DNA of 6,747 nt, taken from an uncultured bacterium (GTDB lineage: Bacteria > Bacillota > Clostridia > Lachnospirales > Lachnospiraceae). The DNA lies in assembly GCA_937916345.1 (NCBI GenBank), contig CALFUE010000093.1:1-6747 (forward strand). Reading direction: 5' to 3'. Positions 1-5,262 of the stretch are shown in pieces; position 1 is the stretch's first letter; each line of letters opens with the position of its first letter. Both the position numbers and the translations under genes were made by a program. The notes below the pieces were generated by a model. It did no database searches and was not told the DNA's origin. It was given only the letters and a program-made list of their open reading frames with translations.

Positions 1-956
1 GTAAAGGCCGTGCCTCCGATAACCAGAATCTTGCCGGATTTGGAATACCCCAGATCCAGGCTGAGATCCTGCCCGAGCACGCTATAGGTGAATGTGATGT
101 TATCGCCGCTGATCTTGTAGGTTCCCTCTGCTTCCACGCCGAAGGCCGAAATCTTCACCTTATCGCCGTCGAAGGTGAAGCTCTGCGGAATCAGGTCCTC
201 CGAGGTATAGGTTCCCTCCAGTGTGCTGCCGCAGGCGACGCCCCTCACATGGGAATTTGAGCCGCCCCAGTCGGTCACGACCATGCCGTCGTAGCCCCAC
301 TCGCCGCGCAGTATGTCTGTCAGAAGCTTTTTGTTTTCGTTTGTGTAGGTGCCGTTCAGCCGGTTGTAGGAGGTCATGAGAACCTTTGCATTCCTGCTTT
401 TTACGGCGATCTCGAAGGCAGTAAGATAGATCTCCCTGAGTGTCCTCTCATCGATCAGGGAATTTTCCGTCATACGCTGTTCTTCCTGGGAATTTGCGGC
501 GAAGTGCTTGATGCAGGCGTAGATGCCATTTTCCTGTATTCCAGCCATCAGCTCCTTTGCCAGATTTCCGGCCAGGTAGGGGTCCTCCGAGAAATATTCG
601 AAATTCCTGCCGCAGAGGGGAGATCTCTTGATATTTACCCCGGGACCCAGGATTACGGAGACATTGTAGTGGACAGCCTCTTCACCTAAGGCCAGACCCA
701 CTCTTCTGATAAGCTCTCTGTCCCAGCTGCAGGCCAGAATGGATGCGGTGGGAAAGCAGGTGGCGGGGAGAGACTCGTTAAAGCCCAGATGATCTCCGAG
801 CCCGGCCTGGCGTCTCACGCCGTGGGGACCGTCGGAGAGTATCATTGAGGGAATGCCGAGCTTTGGGAAGCTCCAGGTATCCCACTGGCCGTGGCCGCTG
901 AGTATCACGGTCTTTTGAGTTAATGTCATTTTTTTTATGATCTTATCTATATTCAT
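1..956 (-). CDS. GH3 beta-glucosidase N-terminal part, fused in frame to a lipocalin-like (DUF5640-type) module; runs off left edge
   Basis: Seen: an open frame of 318 codons from ATG at 956-954 to the window edge with no stop; GAGG lies 5 nt before the ATG. Residues 1 to about 247 read as a family 3 glycoside hydrolase barrel: SDGPHG (41-46), GPGVNIKRSPLCGRN (104-118), KHFAAN (150-155), SYNR (196-199) and VVTDWGG with the expected nucleophile Asp229. Known: such enzymes release terminal sugars, mostly beta-glucose, from glycosides, and normally have the rest of the barrel plus a second alpha/beta domain. Here, after GVACGSTLE, where the family usually continues with a Met-Pro stretch, the frame switches to GTYTSEDLIPQSFTF and on to GTYKISGDNITFTYS, which resembles the small beta-rich DUF5640/lipocalin-like modules of clostridial lipoproteins. 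No signal peptide is seen, so the GH3 part would be cytoplasmic. As read, the barrel is incomplete and probably inactive. An internal Met10 is a weaker start, lacking a good ribosome binding site. Confidence 0.85.
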   Translation of the reverse strand, partial: MNIDKIIKKMTLTQKTVILSGHGQWDTWSFPKLGIPSMILSDGPHGVRRQAGLGDHLGFNESLPATCFPTASILACSWDRELIRRVGLALGEEAVHYNVSVILGPGVNIKRSPLCGRNFEYFSEDPYLAGNLAKELMAGIQENGIYACIKHFAANSQEEQRMTENSLIDERTLREIYLTAFEIAVKSRNAKVLMTSYNRLNGTYTNENKKLLTDILRGEWGYDGMVVTDWGGSNSHVRGVACGSTLEGTYTSEDLIPQSFTFDGDKVKISAFGVEAEGTYKISGDNITFTYSVLGQDLSLDLGYSKSGKILVIGGTAF

Positions 957-1102
957 AATCGCCTCACAGTTATCATTCACTGTAGAATCGTGCATTTGCT
1001 GTGCGATTACGACCTAATTTGTATAGGGGGAGATGGGCAAAACCCATGTTAATATTCGCAGGCAAAAGTCCGGCATTGTCGTCAATACGTGGGCGTGTGC
1101 AC
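957..1102. other. Intergenic leader of the GH3 gene with two short inverted repeats
   Basis: This 146-base gap lies between the tRNA terminator and the GH3 start. No convincing minus-strand -35/-10 pair is visible; TATACA (complement of 1019-1024) is a possible -10 with a poor -35. It holds an ACAGT/ACTGT inverted repeat (966-983) and an ATGGG/CCCAT repeat around CAAAA (1033-1047), either of which could be an operator or a leader hairpin. No gene was recognised. Confidence 0.4.
966..983. promoter_or_regulatory. Possible operator: inverted repeat just upstream of the GH3 ribosome binding site
   Basis: ACAGT (966-970) and ACTGT (979-983) form perfect 5-base arms around 8 bases, in the 5' leader immediately before the GH3 ribosome binding site. 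Local regulators of sugar-hydrolase genes often bind such sites, but the arms are short and the regulator is unknown. A small leader hairpin is the alternative. Confidence 0.25.
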
Positions 1103-1132
1103 AAAAAAACCCACAAACATGCTATTTGTGGG
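1103..1132 (-). terminator. Intrinsic terminator of the tRNA-Glu/tRNA-Cys operon
   Basis: On the minus strand an 8-bp perfect stem CCCACAAA / TTTGTGGG with a 7-nt loop is followed directly by seven T residues (complement of 1103-1109). It lies about 10 nt past the 3' end of tRNA-Cys, the expected place to end the tRNA transcript and keep it out of the GH3 gene downstream. Confidence 0.92.
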
Positions 1133-1142
1133 GGAATGGAAA

Positions 1143-1213
1143 AGGTGACTGCCGGATTTGAACCGGCGATCAGGGAGTTGCAGTCCCACGCCTTACCACT
1201 TGGCTAAGTCACC
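1143..1213 (-). tRNA. tRNA-Cys (GCA)
   Basis: The minus strand folds into a cloverleaf. The acceptor stem GGTGACT pairs with AGTCACC over 7 bp, the D-arm carries AAGTGGTAA, and the T-arm GCCGG-TTCAAAT-CCGGC is perfect. The anticodon loop CTGCAAC has GCA at 1181-1179. The discriminator base is T, as expected for the cysteine tRNA. No CCA is encoded. The anticodon stem has four good pairs and a T-T mismatch at its outer end. The gene is second in a two-gene operon, 21 nt after tRNA-Glu, and is followed by the terminator. It supplies the cysteine tRNA, a link in subject matter to the sulfate assimilation genes that diverge from this operon. Confidence 0.95.
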
Positions 1214-1234
1214 ATGTTTGGTTTTGATGATAAA

Positions 1235-1306
1235 TGACCCGGACGGGAATTGAACCCGTGTTACCGCCGTGAAAGGGCGATGTCTTAACCTCTTGACCAC
1301 CGGGCC
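1235..1306 (-). tRNA. tRNA-Glu (UUC)
   Basis: The minus strand gives a full cloverleaf of 72 nt. The acceptor GGCCCGG pairs with CCGGGTC (one G-U pair), the anticodon stem TCGCC pairs with GGCGG around CTTTCAC, and the T-arm is ACGGG-TTCAATT-CCCGT. The anticodon TTC is at 1273-1271 and reads glutamate codons. The discriminator is A and CCA is not encoded. It is the first gene of the tRNA operon, starting about 13 nt after the predicted transcription start. Confidence 0.95.
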
Positions 1307-1325
1307 AACGTCGACAACGTAAATC

Positions 1326-1354
1326 ATCTTATCATAGAAGTATAATAAAAGCAA
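1326..1354 (-). promoter_or_regulatory. Promoter of the tRNA-Glu/tRNA-Cys operon
   Basis: On the minus strand TTGCTT (-35, 1354-1349), a 17-nt spacer and TAAGAT (-10, 1331-1326) match the housekeeping sigma-A pattern closely. Transcription would start near 1319 and leave a leader of about 13 nt before tRNA-Glu. Its -35 lies 9 nt from the -35 of the divergent lysR promoter. Confidence 0.75.
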
Positions 1355-1363
1355 CAGAAAAGA

Positions 1364-1392
1364 TTGAAAAAATATTTTTTATGTGTTATAAA
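1364..1392 (+). promoter_or_regulatory. Promoter of the LysR-family regulator gene
   Basis: TTGAAA (1364-1369), a 17-nt spacer and TATAAA (1387-1392) fit a housekeeping promoter, with TGTG just before the -10. The start would be near 1399, giving a leader of about 50 nt that contains the TCGAC/GTCGA inverted repeat before the ribosome binding site. Confidence 0.7.
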
Positions 1393-1401
1393 TAAAACCA
1401 A

Positions 1402-1425
1402 TCGACATAGTAGGTTAATAGTCGA
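1402..1425. promoter_or_regulatory. Candidate autoregulatory operator of the LysR gene
   Basis: TCGAC (1402-1406) and GTCGA (1421-1425) form an inverted repeat around 14 bases, just downstream of the predicted lysR transcription start. LysR-family proteins often repress their own genes by binding near the start. A matching GTCGAC lies in the tRNA leader at 1310-1315. The arms are only 5 bases, so this is suggestive, not firm. Confidence 0.35.
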
Positions 1426-1448
1426 AAGATAGTTTCAGGAGGAACATT

Positions 1449-2378
1449 ATGACTCTACAACAGATGCTCTATGCTCTCACAGTTGAAGAGTGCGGCTCCA
1501 TGAATAAGGCATCTGAAAAGCTCTTCATAGTACAGCCCACACTTACCAGCGCTATCAAGGAGCTGGAGAATGAGGTGGGAATCACTATATTTCTTCGGAC
1601 TCACAAGGGTATCACTCCAACGCCCGAGGGGTCGGAATTCTTAAGCGATATACGAAATCTTTACCAGCACTTCGACATGTTGATGGACAAGTACAAGGAA
1701 GAGAGCAGCTACAAGCGAAAGTTTGGCGTTTCCACCCAGCACTATTCCTTTGCAGTCAAGGCCTTCGTCGAAATGGCGAGGCAATTCGATATGAAGGAAT
1801 TTGATTTCGCTATTCGTGAGACCTCCACCATGGAGGTGATAAACGATGTGAGCTCGCTGCGCAGCGAGCTCGGCATCCTCTACAAGAGCAGCCTGAACAA
1901 AAAGCTCCTGCGAAAGCTCTTCACGGAAAATGAGCTGGTCTTTCACCCACTGATAAAGTGTAGTGCGTATGTGTATCTCTGGGGAGAACATCCCCTGGCA
2001 AACCGCGATTCCATCGGCCTTGAGGACCTGGAGCCCTACCCCTGTCTCTCCTTTGAGCAGGGTGAGGATTACCATTTTCTTGCGGAGGAGATACTGAGTG
2101 AGAATGTGTATCCCCGAACCATAAAAGTGACGGACCGCTCTACCATGTTAAACCTCATGGTGGGGCTGAACGGTTATACTCTCTGCTCCGGCATCATCAG
2201 CAGCGACCTGAACGGAGAAGGGTATGTGGTGGTGAAGTACCGCGAGGATGAGGAGAACCCCAACAGCATCATGGAGATCGGCTATATCTGCAAGAAAAAC
2301 TCCATATTGAGCCAAATGGGCGAGCTCTTTATAAAGGAACTGAACGGGGCACTAAATAATTTTTATAACTCCGTATAA
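1449..2378 (+). CDS. LysR-family transcriptional regulator, likely of sulfate assimilation
   Basis: This 309-residue protein has the usual LysR length. Residues 2-60 form the winged helix-turn-helix: MTLQQMLYALTVEECGSMNK, then ASEKLFIVQPTLTSAIKELE and the wing with TPTPEG. A linker helix follows to about residue 90, then the effector-binding domain to the end. The ATG has AGGAGGA 5 nt upstream (1437-1443). The family works as tetramers that bind promoter DNA and change its bending on binding a small effector. Position just upstream of a complete sulfate importer and an Apr-type reductase gene suggests it controls that operon, like CysB or CysL in other bacteria, perhaps in answer to O-acetylserine or a sulfur signal. 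The effector is inferred, and a specific gene name is not justified. The coding sequence contains two unusually strong inverted repeats (1821-1837 and 1850-1871). Confidence 0.93.
   Translation: MTLQQMLYALTVEECGSMNKASEKLFIVQPTLTSAIKELENEVGITIFLRTHKGITPTPEGSEFLSDIRNLYQHFDMLMDKYKEESSYKRKFGVSTQHYSFAVKAFVEMARQFDMKEFDFAIRETSTMEVINDVSSLRSELGILYKSSLNKKLLRKLFTENELVFHPLIKCSAYVYLWGEHPLANRDSIGLEDLEPYPCLSFEQGEDYHFLAEEILSENVYPRTIKVTDRSTMLNLMVGLNGYTLCSGIISSDLNGEGYVVVKYREDEENPNSIMEIGYICKKNSILSQMGELFIKELNGALNNFYNSV
1821..1837. repeat. Short hairpin inside the LysR coding sequence
   Basis: ACCTCCA (1821-1827) pairs perfectly with TGGAGGT (1831-1837) around a 3-nt loop. It lies 12 nt before a 22-base perfect palindrome in the same gene. 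Function is unknown; codon choice alone could produce it. Confidence 0.6.
1850..1871. repeat. 22-base perfect palindrome inside the LysR coding sequence
   Basis: The half GAGCTCGCTGC (1850-1860) is followed directly by its exact reverse complement (1861-1871). As RNA it can fold into a 9-bp GC-rich stem with a GCGC loop. It encodes part of the segment joining the linker to the effector-binding domain (around VSSLRSEL). No role is known. Confidence 0.8.
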
Positions 2379-2386
2379 ATTTTATA
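2362..2386. promoter_or_regulatory. AT-rich alternating inverted repeats, possible operator of the sulfate operon
   Basis: TTTATA (2362-2367), TATAAA (2374-2379) and TTTATA (2381-2386) alternate in orientation across the end of lysR. The first pair frames ACTCCG. They could be paired LysR-type sites upstream of sbp or a weak AT-only hairpin ending lysR. The lack of a GC stem and of a clean T-run argues against a good terminator. Confidence 0.3.
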
Positions 2387-2390
2387 TATT
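2385..2390 (+). promoter_or_regulatory. Possible -10 element of the sbp-cysTWA operon
   Basis: TATATT at 2385-2390 is the best -10 candidate in the 74-base gap between lysR and sbp. No good -35 stands 17 nt upstream (TTTATA only), which would fit a promoter needing an activator such as the LysR protein. Read-through from lysR is the alternative. The leader would be about 55 nt and include the SD hairpin. Confidence 0.25.
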
Positions 2391-2414
2391 TTACAGGATC
2401 CAAAGAAAAATGTT

Positions 2415-2448
2415 AAAGTCCTCTGCAAGGAATAAAAAGGAGGACTTT
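2415..2448 (+). promoter_or_regulatory. Hairpin that buries the sbp ribosome binding site
   Basis: AAAGTCCTC (2415-2423) pairs perfectly with GAGGACTTT (2440-2448). The second arm contains most of the AAGGAGG Shine-Dalgarno of sbp (2437-2443). A U-G pair can add a tenth pair, leaving a 14-nt loop. A competing small hairpin TCCT/AGGA (2419-2422 with 2428-2431) would leave the site free. The T-run after the stem is only four bases, so translational control looks more likely than termination, though an attenuator is possible. Confidence 0.55.
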
Positions 2449-2452
2449 TGTT

Positions 2453-3559
2453 ATGAAAAGAAATATTTTGAGCGTATTGTTGGCAGTATCATTAGTGATC
2501 CCGGTAGCGGGCTGCGCAAGCTCGTCAAATACTGAATCGGCAGCCGAGAGCGGCGCATCAGCAGAAAGCGCATCAACAGGCAGCGGTGAAACGATAGAGC
2601 TCACCAATGTATCCTATGACCCCACGAGAGAATTGTACGTGGCGTACAATTCTATATTTGAACCCTACTATGAGGAGACCTTCGGACAGAAGGTGAAAGT
2701 TACCCAGTCACACGGAGGTTCGGGAAAGCAGGCACTGGAGGTTGCGAACGGACTGGAGGCTGATGTGGTGACTCTGGCTCTGGAAGGTGATGTACAGGTT
2801 GTGGCAGACGCGGGACTGATTGACGACGGCTTTACCGCCGAGTTTGATCTGGAGAGCTCGCCCTATACCTCTACTATCGTGTTTCTGGTGAGATCCGGAA
2901 ACCCCAAGGGCATCTACGACTGGGATGACCTTATCAGAGAGGATGTGGGAGTCATCACTCCGAACCCGAAGACCTCGGGAGGAGCAATGTGGAATTACCT
3001 GGCAGCTTGGTATTTCTTCGAGCAGAAGGGACTGAGTGAGGATGAAATACTGGAAAATATAAGGACTCTCTATGGAAATGTAGTTGTGCTGGATTCCGGA
3101 GCGAGAGGCGCTACTACATCTTTCGTGGAGAATGGACAGGGAGATGTGCTCCTGGCATGGGAGAACGAAGCATTTCTTTCTCTGAAGGAGTATCCGGGTG
3201 AGTACGAGATAGTGGTTCCCTCGGTTTCGATTCTTTGCCAGCCCACAGTAGCAGTTGTTGATGAAGTGGTAAGAAAGCACGGCACCGAGGATGTGGCAAA
3301 TGAGTATCTGAGTTATCTCTACTCTGACGCGGCTCAGGAGATAGAGGCACAGAACTTTTACCGTCCCAGCAACAAGGAGATTTACAACAGCTATGTTCTC
3401 TCTGAGACATCTGATTCTATCACGGAGATTCCCGCTGACGGAAAGTGGATCAACGACAATATCGTTTTGACGGACATCAATCACTTCGGCGGCTGGAAGG
3501 AAGCCAGAGCAAAGCATTTCACGGACGGAGCTTACTTCGACCAGATCTATGAAGAGTAA
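2453..3559 (+). CDS. sbp: Sulfate ABC transporter substrate-binding lipoprotein
   Basis: This 368-residue secreted lipoprotein captures sulfate and hands it to CysT/CysW. Residues 1-21 are a lipoprotein signal (positive start, hydrophobic core, lipobox VAGC with Cys21), followed by a Ser/Ala/Glu-rich linker to about 47 that tethers it to the membrane. The mature part carries the family motifs: NVSYDPTREL (52-61), SHGGSGKQ (86-93), NPKTSGGA (171-178), DSGARGATT (214-222) and AWENE (235-239). The forms NVSYDPTREL and GGSGKQ match the Sbp type, not the thiosulfate-linked CysP type (NSSYDVSREL, AGSSKQ). Met179 stands where the family signature normally has Arg. Start ATG follows AAGGAGG, which is paired in a hairpin. 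The gene is first in the operon, and its stop lies 22 nt before the cysT start. An 11-bp hairpin lies in the coding sequence at 2629-2653. Confidence 0.96.
   Translation: MKRNILSVLLAVSLVIPVAGCASSSNTESAAESGASAESASTGSGETIELTNVSYDPTRELYVAYNSIFEPYYEETFGQKVKVTQSHGGSGKQALEVANGLEADVVTLALEGDVQVVADAGLIDDGFTAEFDLESSPYTSTIVFLVRSGNPKGIYDWDDLIREDVGVITPNPKTSGGAMWNYLAAWYFFEQKGLSEDEILENIRTLYGNVVVLDSGARGATTSFVENGQGDVLLAWENEAFLSLKEYPGEYEIVVPSVSILCQPTVAVVDEVVRKHGTEDVANEYLSYLYSDAAQEIEAQNFYRPSNKEIYNSYVLSETSDSITEIPADGKWINDNIVLTDINHFGGWKEARAKHFTDGAYFDQIYEE
2629..2653 (+). repeat. 11-bp hairpin inside the sbp coding sequence
   Basis: AGAATTGTACG (2629-2639) pairs without mismatch with CGTACAATTCT (2643-2653) around the loop TGG. 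It encodes the end of the conserved sulfate-binding motif and the residues after it (about RELYVAYNS). It could act on mRNA stability or translation pace; no role is known. Confidence 0.75.
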
Positions 3560-3581
3560 TATTCAGAGAGGAGCAGGAGTG

Positions 3582-4412
3582 ATGAAAAGAAAAAGCATAA
3601 TTCCGGGATTCGGACTTTCTTTCGGGATAACCATAGCGATACTCAGTCTGGTAGTGTTGATTCCTCTCTGCTCCCTCGTTGTATTTACTGCATCTCTTTC
3701 CCCTGAGGAGTTTATCTACACCGTGACCAGACCCAGAGTCCTGTCGGGATACTTCGTCAGTATTTCCACTGCGCTGATTGCATCGCTGGTGAATGTCGTG
3801 ATGGGACTGATATTGGCCTGGGTGTTGGTGAGATATGATTTTCCGGGAAAGAGGTTCCTCGACGGCATCATAGAGCTCCCCTTCGCGCTGCCCACCGCTG
3901 TGGCAGGCATTTCACTTACCCACATGACCACCACAAACGGCTGGGTAGGGAGCGTATTTTATGACCTGTTTGGTATAAAGATAGCCTACACCAGGCTCGG
4001 CATTACCATCGCATTGATATTTATAGGGATCCCCTTTGTGGTCCGCTCGGTTCAGCCGGTGTTGGAAAAGATAGACATCCAGTACGAGGAGGCGGCGATG
4101 ATCCTTGGTGCGGACAGGGTGATGACATTCAGCAAGGTGATATTGCCGGAGATAATGCCCGCGTTGATATCGGGCTTTACTCTGGCATTTGCAAGGTGTA
4201 TAGGAGAGTACGGCAGCGTGGTCTTCATCGCGGGGAATACCCCTTATGAGACGGAGATCGCGCCGCTTCTTATCATGTCGGAGCTGCAGGAGTTCGATTA
4301 TCCTGCGGCGACATCTATCGCGCTTGTGATGCTTGCAATCGCATTCGTGATACTGTCGGTGAACGCGGTTATCCAGAGCAGAGTCGCAAAGCGCGTCAGT
4401 GGTCTGGCATAG
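3582..4412 (+). CDS. cysT: Sulfate ABC transporter permease CysT (CysU)
   Basis: This is one of two membrane subunits forming the sulfate channel with CysW; 276 residues, close to the usual length (about 277). Hydrophobic stretches suggest six membrane segments, the first at about residues 12-37. The EAA loop that docks on the ATPase is clear at 169-189: EEAAMILGADRVMTFSKVIL then Pro. It is followed by GFTLAFARCIGEYGSVVFIAGN, typical of CysT. The ATG at 3582 was chosen because GAGAGGAG (3566-3573) stands 8 nt upstream. An in-frame ATG at 3549 would overlap the end of sbp, has no ribosome binding site and adds 11 residues unlike the family start. The stop is 9 nt before cysW, so the permeases are made together. 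Confidence 0.95.
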   Translation: MKRKSIIPGFGLSFGITIAILSLVVLIPLCSLVVFTASLSPEEFIYTVTRPRVLSGYFVSISTALIASLVNVVMGLILAWVLVRYDFPGKRFLDGIIELPFALPTAVAGISLTHMTTTNGWVGSVFYDLFGIKIAYTRLGITIALIFIGIPFVVRSVQPVLEKIDIQYEEAAMILGADRVMTFSKVILPEIMPALISGFTLAFARCIGEYGSVVFIAGNTPYETEIAPLLIMSELQEFDYPAATSIALVMLAIAFVILSVNAVIQSRVAKRVSGLA

Positions 4413-4421
4413 GTGGGAGTT

Positions 4422-5252
4422 ATGAAGATAAGAAAGAACAACGGTCTCTTAAAGTGGGTGCTTATTATCATAAGTTTTATATTTCTCGCGGTATTCCTGA
4501 TACTCCCGCTGATATATATAGTGGTGAGCGCGCTGAGGGAAGGGTTCAGTGCCTATATCGCGTCTATCACGGATGAGTACGCCGTGAAGGCTACGCTGCT
4601 GACGCTTCAGGTCACGGTGATCGCGGTGATAGTCAATACGATCTTTGGTATCGCGGCAGCCTGGTGTCTCACCAAATTTGCTTTCAAGGGCAAAAAGGTG
4701 ATATCCACCTTTATCGATTTGCCGGTAACGGTATCGCCCATTATCGCAGGTCTCATCTATGTGTTGACTTTCGGGCGACAGGGACCGATCTACTCCATTC
4801 TTGACGGCTGGGGGATACAGATAATATTTGCTGTGCCGGGAATAGTTCTGGCGACTATTTTTGTCACATTTCCCTTTATCTCCAGGGAGCTGATACCGGT
4901 GCTTACGGCACAGGGGACCGATGAGGAGGAGGCAGCGGCTCTGATGGGAGCGACAACCCTCCGTATATTTACAAAGGTTACCTTGCCTCATATCAAGTGG
5001 GCGCTGCTGTATGGAGCGGTGCTCTGTACAGCGAGAGCTATGGGCGAGTTCGGTGCGGTGTCCGTCTTGTCCGGACATCTGAGGGGGAAGACCAACACAT
5101 TGCCTTTGTATATCGAGCTTCTCTATCAGGGCTACGATTTCACCGGAGCCTTCGCGGCGTCGTCGCTTCTCGTGATCATGGCGGTTATCATATTGATACT
5201 TCGTCTGATACTTGAAAAGAGAGGCAAAAAGGAACTGGATATTTGTAAGTAG
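4422..5252 (+). CDS. cysW: Sulfate ABC transporter permease CysW
   Basis: The second membrane subunit of the sulfate importer; 276 residues, slightly shorter than E. coli CysW (291). A strongly hydrophobic helix lies at about residues 12-35 and further membrane segments follow. The EAA loop is at 169-189 (EEAAALMGATTLRIFTKVTL then Pro), the same residue range as in CysT, as expected for sister subunits. The following ARAMGEFGAVSVLSGHLRG and the LPLYIELLYQGYDF segment are CysW hallmarks. ATG 4422 follows AGGTGGGAG (4411-4419), which overlaps the cysT stop. A GTG at 4413 would add three residues but would lie inside that ribosome binding site, so ATG is preferred. The stop is 10 nt before cysA. 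Confidence 0.95.
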   Translation: MKIRKNNGLLKWVLIIISFIFLAVFLILPLIYIVVSALREGFSAYIASITDEYAVKATLLTLQVTVIAVIVNTIFGIAAAWCLTKFAFKGKKVISTFIDLPVTVSPIIAGLIYVLTFGRQGPIYSILDGWGIQIIFAVPGIVLATIFVTFPFISRELIPVLTAQGTDEEEAAALMGATTLRIFTKVTLPHIKWALLYGAVLCTARAMGEFGAVSVLSGHLRGKTNTLPLYIELLYQGYDFTGAFAASSLLVIMAVIILILRLILEKRGKKELDICK

Positions 5253-5262
5253 GAGACCGGCT

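Noticed and set aside
504..689. Plus-strand open frame of 61 codons
   Set aside because: It is antisense to the conserved GH3 coding sequence and carries no recognisable motif.
1001..1207. Plus-strand open frame of 68 codons
   Set aside because: It runs through the tRNA operon terminator and across the tRNA-Cys gene on the other strand, and has no ribosome binding site.
2359..2392. Intrinsic terminator for lysR
   Set aside because: The only stem is six A-T pairs with no GC, and no uninterrupted T-run follows; read-through into sbp stays possible.
2379..2452. SAM (S-box) or T-box riboswitch ahead of sbp
   Set aside because: The gap is only 74 bases, and neither the multi-helix S-box core nor a T-box sequence is present; only the SD hairpin is seen.
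2708..3517. Long minus-strand open frame of 269 codons opposite sbp
   Set aside because: It lies wholly inside the clearly recognised sulfate-binding protein gene, its product resembles no family, and no ribosome binding site was seen.
3549..3581. Upstream in-frame start for cysT
   Set aside because: It would overlap the last codons of sbp with no ribosome binding site, while ATG 3582 has GAGAGGAG at good spacing and gives the usual protein length.
5212..5262. Upstream in-frame start for cysA
   Set aside because: It lies inside the end of cysW; ATG 5263 has AGGAGA 6 nt upstream and gives the family-typical N-terminus.
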